Shown here: in pieces, positions 9,263 to 17,568 of the stretch
Numbering within the stretch: position 1 is the stretch's first letter
Layout of the letters: every line of letters begins with the position of its first letter
From: Micromonospora sp. NBC_01699
GTDB taxonomy: Bacteria; Actinomycetota; Actinomycetes; Mycobacteriales; Micromonosporaceae
Direction: 5' to 3'
Assembly (NCBI RefSeq): GCF_036250065.1
Contig: NZ_CP109199.1
Location: 3,472,001-3,536,000, forward strand
Length of the DNA: 64,000 nucleotides
Position numbers and translations under genes: made by a program
Notes under the pieces: model-generated
Seen by the model: the letters and a program-made list of their open reading frames with translations, nothing else
Database searches by the model: none
What the model was told of the DNA's origin: nothing

Positions 9263-9276
9263 AATGAACGTTCAGT
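9263..9276. promoter_or_regulatory. TetR-type operator, regulator side
   Basis: The segment contains the perfect palindrome TGAACGTTCA and lies about 16 bp before the TetR-gene start. It is spaced 53 bp, or about five helical turns, from the site at 9210-9223. This arrangement is typical of autorepression plus control of the divergent gene. Confidence 0.6.
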
Positions 9277-9291
9277 TGGCAAGCTTGGGGC

Positions 9292-9858
9292 GTGAGCACC
9301 CGCGACCCGGAGACCAAGCGCCAGCGCCTACTGGTAGCCGCACTGGCGGAGTTCGCCGCGTACGGCCTGGCCGGCGCGCGGGTCGACCGTCTCGCCAAGC
9401 GGGCGGGGATCAGCTCCGGCCTGGTCTACTCGTTCTACGAGAACAAGGAGGGGCTGTTCGAGGCGGTCTTCGACCTGATCGTCAAGCAGGTCGTCGCGGG
9501 TGTGCCGATGGACGCCGACGACCCGGGCGAGTACGCCGGCCGGCTCTACGACGGTGGGCTCGCCCACCCCGAGGTGATGCGCTTCGTGGCCTGGTACGAA
9601 CTGGAGCGGGGTGACTCGGCCGGGCGCCGGGTGTCCACCTCGGCCGCCATGAAGCAGAAGCTGGACGCCGTGGCCGACGCCCAGCGCCGGGGCGTCCTCA
9701 CCGACCGGTTCACCGCCGGACAGCTCCTCGCGCTGGTGCTCAACCTCGCCAACATGTGGCAGATGCAGGGCGCCGACTTCCTCGACCTCGTACCGGAGCA
9801 AAGCAGGCGCGCGACGATCGTGGACGCCGTCCGGCGCCTGGTCGCCCCCACCGGCTGA
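9292..9858 (+). CDS. TetR/AcrR family transcriptional regulator
   Basis: 188 aa. The N-terminal 50 residues carry a TetR helix-turn-helix: LLVAALAEFAAYGLAGARVD followed by LAKRAGISSGLVYSFYENKEGL. The C-terminal ligand domain is variable. The GTG start at 9292 gives the usual N-terminus (STRDPETKRQRLL). There is only a weak GGGG upstream, so the message may be nearly leaderless. It lies head to head with the SDR gene, with palindromic sites on both sides, so the likely role is repression of itself and the SDR in the absence of an unknown ligand. Confidence 0.9.
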   Translation: MSTRDPETKRQRLLVAALAEFAAYGLAGARVDRLAKRAGISSGLVYSFYENKEGLFEAVFDLIVKQVVAGVPMDADDPGEYAGRLYDGGLAHPEVMRFVAWYELERGDSAGRRVSTSAAMKQKLDAVADAQRRGVLTDRFTAGQLLALVLNLANMWQMQGADFLDLVPEQSRRATIVDAVRRLVAPTG

Positions 9859-9924
9859 CCGGGCCGAACGGGGCGGCGGCAGGGTCCGGAGGACCGTTCG
9901 GCACCCGATTGTCGGATCGCTGCC

Positions 9925-10197
9925 GTGACGCTGTGGTACGACTGCTTCGACGACGGGTCGGTACCCGGCGGGCGGCTGTCGTCCGAGCCGGCGGCCCGGA
10001 CGCGGGCGGGGTGTGGGGAACGGGCGACGGATGACAACGGGCAGAGACTCGACGCTGCGCCTGGGCTCGCGATCCTGGTCGCGATGGCACCGGCGATGAT
10101 CTTCCTGCCCCCGATCGCTGTCGCCGGAACCGTGGTGGCGGTGCTGCTCGGGATCGTGCTCGCCGACGCGTTCAGCATCCGCGAGCGGCGCACCTGA
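9925..10197 (+). CDS. Small hypothetical membrane protein
   Basis: 90 aa if started at the GTG at 9925. I do not recognise it. Only the second half looks protein-like: a hydrophobic run (GLAILVAMAPAMIFLPPIAVAG and onward to ADAFSIRERRT) that could form one or two membrane segments. The first 45 residues are low-complexity Arg/Gly-rich, so the true start may be internal or the ORF may be spurious. It ends just before the hairpin at 10223-10257. Confidence 0.35.
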   Translation: MTLWYDCFDDGSVPGGRLSSEPAARTRAGCGERATDDNGQRLDAAPGLAILVAMAPAMIFLPPIAVAGTVVAVLLGIVLADAFSIRERRT

Positions 10198-10222
10198 CGG
10201 GGCACCACCGGCCCGGCCCGGT

Positions 10223-10257
10223 GCGGCGCCGCGAGCCGTCGGACTCCACGGCGCCGC
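10223..10257. terminator. Hairpin between convergent genes
   Basis: Arms GCGGCGCCG (10223-10231) and CGGCGCCGC (10249-10257) are perfect complements with a 17-nt loop. The hairpin lies between the small ORF and the chitinase stop at 10276. Confidence 0.5.
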
Positions 10258-10275
10258 CCGGGAGGGTGGTGGCGG

Positions 10276-11655
10276 TCAGCGGCCCTGGAGGGCCCTGACG
10301 TTGTCGCCGAAGGTCCAGTTCTTCGCGCCGTCCCAGTTGATGGACCAGGTCATCAGCCCCTTGAGGCCGCCCTGGTAGGTGTTCCAGGCCTGCGCGACCA
10401 GGGCGGGGGACATGTGTCCGCCGCCGGCCCCCGGCTGGGCGGGCAGGCCGGGCACCTGCTTGTCGTACGGGACGCGGATGGTGGTGCCCTGGATGACGAG
10501 CCCCGCGTTCAGGCAGTTGGTCTGCGCGGTGAATCCCTGCACCGTGCCGGCGGCGTAGGAGTCGCCGGAGCAGCCGTACATGCTGCCGTTGTAGTACTGC
10601 ATGTTGAGCCACCAGAGCCGGCCGTTGTCGGCGTACTTCTTCACGATCGGCAGGTAGGAGCCCCAGATCGACCCGTACGTGACACTGCCGCCGGTGACGT
10701 ACGCCGTCTCGGGTGCCATGGTGAGGCCGAAGTTGGCCGGCATCTGGGCGAGCACCCCGTCGATGATGCGGATGAGGTTCGCCTGCGACGTGGAGAGCTG
10801 GTTGATGTTGCCGCTGCCGGTGAGGCCGGTCTCGATGTCGATGTCGATGCCGTCGAAGTTGTACCGCTTCAGGATCGGCACCACGGTGGCCACGAACCGG
10901 TCGGCGACGGTGGCCGAACTGAGGTCGATGCCGGCGGTGGCGCCGCCGATCGACATCAGGATCGTCAGGCCATCGGCCTTGGCCTGGCACATCTCCGCCG
11001 GGGTCGCGACCCGGACGGTGGCGTCCATGCCGTCCTCCCAGAGCACCGTGCCGTCCGAGCGGATCACCGGGAACGCGGCGTTGATCACGTTGTAGCCGTG
11101 CGCCCGGATCCGGGAGTCGGTGATCGGGATCCAGCCGAGCGGCGGGTGCACCCCGTTCGACGCGCCGTCCCAGTTCTCCCAGTAGCCCTGCAACACCTTG
11201 CCCGCCGGCTTCGACTTGACCGCGCAGGTCCCCGGCCCCGACGTGACGGTCGGCGTGGGGGTCGGCGTACGGGTCGGGGTCGGTGTGGGTGTCGCCGTCC
11301 GGGTGGGTGTCGGCGTGGGCGTCGAGGTGCGGGTGGGTGTGGGGGTCGGTGTGCCGCCGCCGTCGCAGGCGCCGAGATCGCGCCACAGCGAGGCCGCCGC
11401 GACGGGGTTCCAGCCCGCTCCCGCCGGTGGCGTGTGGGTCACCAGGGCCTCGTACAACCGACCGTTGTAGGTCACCCGGCTACCCGCCGGGTAGCTGACG
11501 CCCTCGGCCCAGGCCGGCGCGGAGCAGACCACGAGCACCACGTTCGCCGGGGTGTCGACCACCGCGGCGAGGCCGGCCGAGGCCGGCGCGAACCCGGCCG
11601 TGACGGCTACCGCCGCGCCCGCTACCAGGGCGAATACCTCACGTCGCAGTCTCAT
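10276..11655 (-). CDS. Secreted GH18 chitinase with CBM5/12 domain
   Basis: 459 aa. The Sec signal peptide covers about residues 1-28 (MRLRREVF then a hydrophobic stretch ending ASA). A chitin-binding CBM5/12-like domain lies at about 46-97 (AWAEGVSYPAGSRVTYNGRL, ending in SLWRDLGAC), followed by a PTPTPTRT-rich linker of about 45 residues. The GH18 catalytic domain runs from about 150 to the end. The catalytic DxxDxDxE motif is present as FDGIDIDIE near residue 270, with its proton-donor Glu, and MxYN is present as MQYYN. It should cleave chitin outside the cell. It is a single-gene transcript starting near an inverted repeat at 11689-11713. Confidence 0.93.
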   Translation of the reverse strand: MRLRREVFALVAGAAVAVTAGFAPASAGLAAVVDTPANVVLVVCSAPAWAEGVSYPAGSRVTYNGRLYEALVTHTPPAGAGWNPVAAASLWRDLGACDGGGTPTPTPTRTSTPTPTPTRTATPTPTPTRTPTPTPTVTSGPGTCAVKSKPAGKVLQGYWENWDGASNGVHPPLGWIPITDSRIRAHGYNVINAAFPVIRSDGTVLWEDGMDATVRVATPAEMCQAKADGLTILMSIGGATAGIDLSSATVADRFVATVVPILKRYNFDGIDIDIETGLTGSGNINQLSTSQANLIRIIDGVLAQMPANFGLTMAPETAYVTGGSVTYGSIWGSYLPIVKKYADNGRLWWLNMQYYNGSMYGCSGDSYAAGTVQGFTAQTNCLNAGLVIQGTTIRVPYDKQVPGLPAQPGAGGGHMSPALVAQAWNTYQGGLKGLMTWSINWDGAKNWTFGDNVRALQGR

Positions 11656-11688
11656 GGCACCCCACCTCTCGATGGGCAGGAAGCCTAT

Positions 11689-11713
11689 CAGTTAAGTTTC
11701 TTCAATGTAACTG
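11689..11713. promoter_or_regulatory. Inverted repeat upstream of the chitinase gene
   Basis: CAGTTA (11689-11694) and TAACTG (11708-11713) form perfect arms around 13 AT-rich bases. The site is 34 bp before the chitinase ATG, in otherwise GC-rich DNA. It could be an operator. It does not resemble the DasR site (ACTGGTCTAGACCACT) known at Streptomyces chitinase genes. Confidence 0.4.
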
Positions 11714-11778
11714 CTTCGATGTCCGAGGCCGTCGGGGTACGCCGGAGGGCGGCGCTCGGTTCACCGTCTGCTCCCGCG

Positions 11779-12777
11779 CTACTCCGGTTCCACCATCAGC
11801 CCCTGTTCGCGAAGCTGCGCGAAATGGGCCTCCGGCGGGGGTTCCGGATCCCAGTCGGACGGTCGGGGCGGCTCCGGCCCGTCGGATCCGAACCGCAGCA
11901 GGATCTCGATCCGGGTTACCCGGAACCGGCGGCCGAGCACGGTGAGCTCGTCCGCCCGGCTGGCGTCGAGTTCGTCGGCGGCCCGTGCGTACGCGGCGGC
12001 CTCGGCCTCGGTCGGGTTGCCGATCTTCGGAATCAGGTACCGGAAGTTGAACGTGATCGCGTCCCGGGCGGCCTGCGGACTGGACACGGCACGGGTGTCC
12101 GGTTGCCAGTGCCCGTTGACGTACTCGGCGACCGCGTACTCGGTGGGCAGGAAAACCCCGTCGAAATGGGTCCGTACGGCACGCCGGCTGTCGGCGTACA
12201 CGTCCGGCGGAACGTTCTTCGCGGACGAGTACGACGGCAACAGGTCGACCTTGAGCAGCCCGTGCGCCACCCCGGTGGGCAGCCCGGGGTTGACCACCAG
12301 CCCGTCCGTACCGCGCGGCGTCTCCTGGTCGGCGCCGGGCGCCATCGGGTCCGGGTCGCTCGGGCGTGGGGGCTCCGGCCCGTCCGGGCCGAACCGGGCG
12401 AACGTCTCGGCCCGGATGATCCGGTACCGGCGACCGGCGACCGTGAGCTCGTTGACCTTCTCCCAGTCCAGGATCTTCCCGGCCGTGGTCAGTTCCTCGG
12501 CCTCGGCGGCGTCGGTGCCCTCCGCCAGGCGGACCCGGAACCGGTGCGCGAGCGTGTCCCGGGCGGACTGCGGGGTGTCGTCCTGGAGGGAGTCGAGGTG
12601 CCACCCGCCGTTGCCCAGGTCCTCGGCGTGACCGAACAGCGGCCCGCCCATCCGTAGGGTCGGGTACTCGACCGCCCGGCGGGCGGCGTCGTCCTCGGTG
12701 ATCGCCCCGACCGGGTCGTCCCGTCGTACGATCCTGATCACTGTTCCCGGTGGCGTCTGTGCCTCATCGTCACGCAC
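11779..12777 (-). CDS. DUF5954 family protein
   Basis: 332 aa, function unknown. It resembles the actinobacterial DUF5954 family: the N-terminus RRDDPVGAITEDDAARRAVE, YPTLRMGGPLFGHAEDLGNG and HRFRVRLAEG are typical. The protein has an internal repeat: two related segments end in the similar strings YRIIRAETFARFGPDGPEPP and FRVTRIEILLRFGSDGPEPP, suggesting duplication of one fold unit. No signal peptide or membrane segment is visible, so it is probably cytoplasmic. The GTG start at 12777 was chosen as the point where similarity begins. No good Shine-Dalgarno precedes it, so the start is less certain than the frame. Confidence 0.72.
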   Translation of the reverse strand: MRDDEAQTPPGTVIRIVRRDDPVGAITEDDAARRAVEYPTLRMGGPLFGHAEDLGNGGWHLDSLQDDTPQSARDTLAHRFRVRLAEGTDAAEAEELTTAGKILDWEKVNELTVAGRRYRIIRAETFARFGPDGPEPPRPSDPDPMAPGADQETPRGTDGLVVNPGLPTGVAHGLLKVDLLPSYSSAKNVPPDVYADSRRAVRTHFDGVFLPTEYAVAEYVNGHWQPDTRAVSSPQAARDAITFNFRYLIPKIGNPTEAEAAAYARAADELDASRADELTVLGRRFRVTRIEILLRFGSDGPEPPRPSDWDPEPPPEAHFAQLREQGLMVEPE

Positions 12778-13040
12778 GCCACACAGTATGTAGCCGACGG
12801 TTACCCGACGCCAGCACCCGACGCCGGAGTCGCACTGGCGGTGGTCGATCCGACATCGGGCCCGTCGCCCGGCGTGCGACGGCGCGGCGGCCGGGCGCCG
12901 CGCCGTCGGTGGACGGCGCACGCCCGGCCGCCGCCGGCCGGTCAGGTGCGGGTGGAGCTGATTCGGTACGCGCCGGGCCGAGCCGATACGTGCCGGCCCG
13001 GCCCGACGCAACCGGTTCGCGCCGACCCCGGAGCGAGTTG

Positions 13041-14099
13041 TCAGTCGACGACGGCCGGCGCCGTCTTGGCCGCGGCAGCCAGGGCCGCCGCCTCGCTCGC
13101 GTACGGGTTGTAGGTGTACGCCCGGGACGTGGTGCCGGGGATCGTGAAGTACTCGACGGACAGCTTCGCCGGATCGGTGGCGATCTGGCCCCGGCCGGGC
13201 AGGTCGTCGCCGTCGTCCCAGCCCCACGGCGCGTTCGCCGAGTTGGTCGAGCAGCTGAAGGTGCCCGAGCCGCAGGTGTCGGAGGTGTCACCGGCGAAGG
13301 TGCCGAGGTTGGCGAAGAGGCTGGCGTTCGCCCGCTGCGCCCACAGGCCACCGGCGGCGAACATGTCGACGAGCTGGTAGCGCACGTCCCGGTCGTTGCC
13401 GTCGCTCGGCGTCTCCGCCACGGTGGACGGGTAGTAGACGATCCCGTCGCCGTTGATGTTGTACTGCGGGTACGCCTTCAGCCCGTGGCCCTGGGCCTCC
13501 TGCGCGGTGACCGGGTGCTGGAACGAGTCGTGCGGCGACGCCTGGAGCTGGAGCGTGCCGTCGACGTTCTCCTGTCCACCGGTCCAGCTGCTACCGGCCG
13601 GGGTGTACGAGTAGAAGCTGCTGTGTGCCACGGTGACCGCCGACCGCAGCACCCCGTACGTCGACCCGTCGCGCTCGATCGCGAACAGCACCCCCTCGCC
13701 GTCGTTCTCGTGCTCGGTCTCGAAGAACGGGTGGTCCGTCCAGTCCCGCGGGTGGAAGAACAGGTACGTGATGTACCAGTGCGTGCTGGTCTCGACCACG
13801 GAGTAGTAACCGTGCGCGGCGAACGAGACGCCGGCCTGGGCGGCGCGGTCCCAGTTGTTGCGTCCGTTCAGGTCGCCGTCGAAGTCGACCTTGGTGATGT
13901 AGTCGGACCGGCCGCCGAGTGCGTGGCTTCCGGTGGCGTCGACGTCCTGGTAGTGGATCGGCGCCCAGCGCAGTGCCAGCTCCGCCCGGCTGACCGCCGC
14001 GCTCGCCGGGGCGGGCGTCGTCAGCCCGACGGTCACGAGCGTGGCCGCGAGGGCGGCCGCCACCAGGGATCTCCCGGCGATCCTGCTTCTGTTGAGCAT
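13041..14099 (-). CDS. Secreted protein, Vps62-like, function unknown
   Basis: 352 aa. The signal peptide covers roughly residues 1-34 (MLNRSRIAGRSLVAAALA, ending APASA). The mature part begins ELALRWAPIHYQDVD and contains HGYYSVVETSTHWYITYLFF, HPRDW and DGEGVLFAIE, the pattern of the Vps62-related family of secreted proteins. No catalytic residues can be assigned. Two Cys near residues 270-280 (DTCGSGTFSCST) could form a disulfide. The ATG at 14099 was chosen because GGGAG lies 6 nt upstream; a GTG four codons earlier is less well placed. No operon partner is present. Confidence 0.65.
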   Translation of the reverse strand: MLNRSRIAGRSLVAAALAATLVTVGLTTPAPASAAVSRAELALRWAPIHYQDVDATGSHALGGRSDYITKVDFDGDLNGRNNWDRAAQAGVSFAAHGYYSVVETSTHWYITYLFFHPRDWTDHPFFETEHENDGEGVLFAIERDGSTYGVLRSAVTVAHSSFYSYTPAGSSWTGGQENVDGTLQLQASPHDSFQHPVTAQEAQGHGLKAYPQYNINGDGIVYYPSTVAETPSDGNDRDVRYQLVDMFAAGGLWAQRANASLFANLGTFAGDTSDTCGSGTFSCSTNSANAPWGWDDGDDLPGRGQIATDPAKLSVEYFTIPGTTSRAYTYNPYASEAAALAAAAKTAPAVVD

Positions 14100-14285
14100 G
14101 TGTGCTCCCACGTCCGGTATGGATAGACCGACGGCAATCTATGTGATCCATGGCGCCCGGTACGTGTCCGGCGGGCAAATGGATCATTGAGGGCAATCGA
14201 CGGTTGTCATCCGGCGTCGGTTGACCGGCCCCCCTCCCGAACCACCGGACCGGCGGATCGGCCCGATCACGGCCGGCGCCCTGGT

Positions 14286-14291
14286 TAGGCT
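14286..14291 (+). promoter_or_regulatory. -10 box of a leaderless NAD-kinase transcript
   Basis: TAGGCT lies 7 nt before the GTG at 14299, the classic spacing for leaderless actinobacterial mRNAs, and no Shine-Dalgarno sequence is present. Confidence 0.5.
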
Positions 14292-14298
14292 GGCCGGC

Positions 14299-15276
14299 GT
14301 GAGTGTCGAGGCGGCAAGCGCGGATGACGGCGAGGTCCCCACCCTGGGGCTCGTGGTCCATCCCAGCCGGGCGGTGGACGAGTCGGTGTCCACGATCCTG
14401 CGCTGGGCCCGGACCCACGCCGTCCGGGTGATCGCCCGGGATCTGGACCGGGACCGGATCACCGGGCAGGTCGACACGCTGCCCGACGCCCGGTTCGTCG
14501 ACCGGGTCAAGGGGCTGGTCGCCCTCGGCGGTGACGGCACCATGCTCGGGGCGATGCGGCTGGTGGCCGAACGACCCGTGCCGGTGCTCGGCGTCAACCA
14601 CGGCAACCTGGGCTTCCTCGTCGAGGTCACCCCGGACACGCTGGAGACGGCGCTGGCGCGACTGGTCAGCGGCGACTTCACCGTCGAGTCCCACGGCTGT
14701 CTGGTCGCCGCGTGCCGCAGCGGCCGACCGCTGCGTACCGACAGCGGGTTCAACGATGTCGTGCTGGCCCGGCGCGGTCGGTCGGGCGCCGTCTCGCTCG
14801 ACCTCACCGTGAACGACCAGCAGTACGGCTACTACCGGTGCGACGCGCTCGTGGTCGCCACGCCGAGCGGCTCCACCGCGTACAACTACGCGGCCGGTGG
14901 GCCGATCGTGTCGCCCTCGGCCGCGGCGATCGTGATCACGCCGGTGGCGGCGATGGCGGGGATCGGCCGGGCCATCGTGCTGGGCGCCGGTGACCGGGTG
15001 TCGCTGCACATCGATCCGGCCAGCGCCCCGGTCGACGTCGACGTGGACGGCACCCCGTCGGCCGAACTCGTGCCCGGCGCCGTGCTGACCGTCCGACTGC
15101 GCGAGGACGCCGGCCAGGTCGTACGCCTGTCGGCCGGCACGCACGCCCGCCGGAGCCGGCTCAAACTCAGCCTGCTCGACCTGCCGCTGCGCCGCGACCA
15201 GCTCCTCGAACTCATTCCCGAGAACCTCCGCCCGCACGGCGCGGCCGCGCCGGGTCCGGAACCGGAGGACGGGTGA
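14299..15276 (+). CDS. NAD kinase
   Basis: 325 aa. It phosphorylates NAD to NADP. The diacylglycerol/NAD-kinase fold motifs are clear: LVALGGDGTML (GGDGT), VNHGNLGFLVE, and the segment VVATPSGSTAYNYAAGGPIV, with the conserved NE/D motif replaced by FNDVVLARR. The GTG start at 14299 was chosen because the protein then begins just before the family's first strand (TLGLVVHPSRA) and a -10 box precedes it at leaderless distance. An actinomycete normally carries another NAD kinase (ppnK/nadK) in the tlyA-recN region, so this is probably a paralogue. Confidence 0.88.
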   Translation: MSVEAASADDGEVPTLGLVVHPSRAVDESVSTILRWARTHAVRVIARDLDRDRITGQVDTLPDARFVDRVKGLVALGGDGTMLGAMRLVAERPVPVLGVNHGNLGFLVEVTPDTLETALARLVSGDFTVESHGCLVAACRSGRPLRTDSGFNDVVLARRGRSGAVSLDLTVNDQQYGYYRCDALVVATPSGSTAYNYAAGGPIVSPSAAAIVITPVAAMAGIGRAIVLGAGDRVSLHIDPASAPVDVDVDGTPSAELVPGAVLTVRLREDAGQVVRLSAGTHARRSRLKLSLLDLPLRRDQLLELIPENLRPHGAAAPGPEPEDG

Positions 15277-15292
15277 CCTGAGGGAGGCCGTG

Positions 15293-15949
15293 CTACCGGA
15301 GCCGGCGTTCGAGCCAACGGGACAGCATGGTGAGCGGTAGGCAGATGACGAAGAAGACAACGAGCACGGCCCCGAGGATCGGCACCGCGTGGGTGTCGCC
15401 GCCGGTGAGGGTGAGCCGCTCGATGGACCGCTGCGACGCTTCGAGGATGTCGAGCAGCCCGATCACGGCGGCCAGCGAGGTCTGCTGGGTGAGGTTGACG
15501 ACCAGCCCGACCAGCGGCGGCAGGGCACGTCGGGCGGCCTGCGGCAGGACGACGTAACGCATCCGGCCCGACCAGGAAAAACCGAGCGCGGCCCCGGCTT
15601 CGGCCTGCCCGCGCGGCACCGACTGCACCGCCCCGCGTACCACCTCGGCCACGTTGGCGCTGCCCCAGAGGCTGAGCCCGATCGCCGCCGCGGCGAAGGT
15701 GTCGACGGTCAGGCCGACGATCGGGAGCACGAAGAAGACGAAGAACAGGATGATGATGATCGGCAGGCCGCGCCAGACCTCGACGTACGTCCGGACGAGC
15801 GCCCGGACGAGCCGGTTCGGCCACGTGAGCAGCGTGCCGAGCAGCACGCCCACCGCGATGCTCGCCAGCACGCTGGTCGCGGCGAGCATCGCGGTGGTCC
15901 GGAGCCCGGTGGCCAGGTAACTGGCGACCGGGCCGACCCAGACGGGCAT
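15293..15949 (-). CDS. Polar amino-acid ABC transporter permease (GluD-like)
   Basis: 218 aa, about five membrane segments, of the HisMQ/GlnP permease family. The EAA loop is visible as EAGAALGFSWSGRMRYVVLP. It is the last gene of a four-gene operon (ATPase, binding protein, permease, permease), the gluABCD order known for glutamate uptake in Corynebacterium. The ATG at 15949 overlaps the stop of the upstream permease gene (ATGA) and has CAGGAGG 8 nt upstream. Substrate is inferred from family and order only. Confidence 0.87.
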   Translation of the reverse strand: MPVWVGPVASYLATGLRTTAMLAATSVLASIAVGVLLGTLLTWPNRLVRALVRTYVEVWRGLPIIIILFFVFFVLPIVGLTVDTFAAAAIGLSLWGSANVAEVVRGAVQSVPRGQAEAGAALGFSWSGRMRYVVLPQAARRALPPLVGLVVNLTQQTSLAAVIGLLDILEASQRSIERLTLTGGDTHAVPILGAVLVVFFVICLPLTMLSRWLERRLR

Positions 15950-16629
15950 CAGTTTCCTCCTGGAATCGCGAAGCGACGTTCGACGGCCCGGGTACCCAGC
16001 GACATGAGCCACACCAGTCCCAGGTAGATGACGCCGATCGCGAGGAACATCTCGAACACCCGGAAGGAGACGGCGACGATGTTCACCGCGGTTTCGGTCA
16101 GCTCCGGGTAGCTGATCGCGATCATGAACGACGAGTTCTTGAACACCGATATCTGCGTGTTGGTGACCGACGGCAGGGCGATCCGCCAGCCGAGCGGGAA
16201 GGCGACCTGGACGAAGGCCGCCAGTCGGGAGAAGCCGAGTGCCCGGCACGCCTCCAGGTAACCGCCCTGCACCGCCTCGAACCCGGCCCGGAAGTTCTCC
16301 ACGTTGTACGCCGCGCCCCAGAGCAGCAGGGACAGCCAGCCGACGGTGAACGCGTCGAGCCGAAGTCCGATCTCGGGCAGGGCGAAGTAGAGGAAGAAGA
16401 TCTGTACCAGCAACGGCGTGTTGCGGAACAGCTCCACGTACACCCGGACGAGTTGGCGTGCGACCGGGACCCGCAACGCCGAGACGGCGCCGAGCAGCGC
16501 GCCGACCACCAGCGCCCCGGCCATGCCGATGGCGCTGATCTCGACCGTACGGACCAGACCGGCGGCCAGGTCACCGAGGTGGTCGGCGAGGAAGCCCGGG
16601 TCGAAGCGATAGCCGTCGGCGGTGGTCAT
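15949..16629 (-). CDS. Polar amino-acid ABC transporter permease (GluC-like)
   Basis: 226 aa, with membrane segments throughout. The typical HisMQ signature is present: YVELFRNTPLLVQIFFLYF and the EAA loop LEACRALGFSRLAAFVQVAF. It pairs with the downstream permease to make the membrane channel. Its stop overlaps the next start, so the two subunits are translationally coupled. Confidence 0.87.
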   Translation of the reverse strand: MTTADGYRFDPGFLADHLGDLAAGLVRTVEISAIGMAGALVVGALLGAVSALRVPVARQLVRVYVELFRNTPLLVQIFFLYFALPEIGLRLDAFTVGWLSLLLWGAAYNVENFRAGFEAVQGGYLEACRALGFSRLAAFVQVAFPLGWRIALPSVTNTQISVFKNSSFMIAISYPELTETAVNIVAVSFRVFEMFLAIGVIYLGLVWLMSLGTRAVERRFAIPGGN

Positions 16630-16633
16630 GTCG

Positions 16634-17539
16634 TCAGCAGACCAGGGTGGATCCGGTCGGGTAGCTCAGGTCGTTGCCCGGCCGAGGGACGAACTGGGCG
16701 AACTGCTGCTGGAGGTTGGTGTCGGTCACCGTCTGCTGGAACTCGGTCCAGAAGAACTCCTCGGCCTGCATCTTCTTCAACGCCGCGTTGACCCAGTCCA
16801 GCATGGCGGTGTCGCCCTTGCGTACGCCCATTCCCCACGGGCTGGCCGCCTTGCTGTCGCCGACCACCTTCAGGTCCGGGTTCTTCGACGCCAGGTCGAG
16901 TAGCAGGGTGTCGTCCTGGGCCAGGGCGTCGCCCCGGTCCTGCTTGAGCGCGGTGAGCGCCTCGCTGGTCTGGCCGAAGAGCACCTGCTTGACGTCCTTC
17001 ATGCACTGGGTCAGCCAGAGACTGGCGGTGGCACCGGTGGTGCTGATCACCGACTTGCCGGCGAGGTCGGCGAACGAGCCGATCGGGGAGTCCTTCGGCA
17101 CCAGCAGTTTCACCCCGCTGCGGAAGTACGGCGTGGTGAAGTCGATGGTCTTGGCGCGTTCCTCGGTGTAGTTCATCGTCGCGATGATCAGGTCGATCCG
17201 GTTGGTGGTGAGGAACGAGACCCGGTTGGCCCCGGTGACGCAGGTCAGCTCGACGTCGTCACGGTCGCCGAAGGCGTACGCGGCCAGCTGGTGGGCGATG
17301 TCGATCTCGAATCCGGCGTTCTTCGCGGCCTCGTCGACGTATCCGAACGGCGGGTAGTCGCACTTGACGCCGATCGCGAGTTTGCCCCTGTCCCGGACGT
17401 TGCCCGGCAGCGGCGCACCCACGTCCACCGGCGCGGCGGCCGGTCCGCTGTCCGTTCCACCGTCACCCCCGCTGTCGGAGCAACCGGTGGTGAGGGCCAA
17501 CGCCACGGCGAGTACGACGATGCCGATCCGCGATCTCAT
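16634..17539 (-). CDS. Amino-acid ABC transporter substrate-binding lipoprotein (GluB-like)
   Basis: 301 aa. The signal peptide MRSRIGIVVLAVALALTTGC ends in a lipobox (LTTGC), so the protein is a membrane-anchored lipoprotein. The mature part has the SBP family 3 layout: KLAIGVKCDYPPFGYVDE, GFEIDIAHQLAAYAFG, VTGANRVSFLTTNRIDLIIA and TEERAKTIDFTTPYF. These stretches are typical of glutamate/glutamine/aspartate binders. The ATG at 17539 has AAGGAG upstream; an ATG 11 codons earlier lies inside the end of the ATPase gene. Confidence 0.9.
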   Translation of the reverse strand: MRSRIGIVVLAVALALTTGCSDSGGDGGTDSGPAAAPVDVGAPLPGNVRDRGKLAIGVKCDYPPFGYVDEAAKNAGFEIDIAHQLAAYAFGDRDDVELTCVTGANRVSFLTTNRIDLIIATMNYTEERAKTIDFTTPYFRSGVKLLVPKDSPIGSFADLAGKSVISTTGATASLWLTQCMKDVKQVLFGQTSEALTALKQDRGDALAQDDTLLLDLASKNPDLKVVGDSKAASPWGMGVRKGDTAMLDWVNAALKKMQAEEFFWTEFQQTVTDTNLQQQFAQFVPRPGNDLSYPTGSTLVC

Positions 17540-17568
17540 ACGAACTCCTTCTGTCTTGGTACGGGGGG

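Noticed and set aside
5964-9614. A 3.6-kb plus-strand frame across nrdA, the riboswitch and the SDR/TetR region
   Set aside because: It runs through a clear riboswitch and three genes in other frames; the product is low-complexity.
11215-11345. Repetitive DNA in the chitinase gene as a possible minisatellite or mobile repeat
   Set aside because: It encodes the PTPTPTRT linker between the chitin-binding and catalytic domains, which is usual in secreted chitinases.
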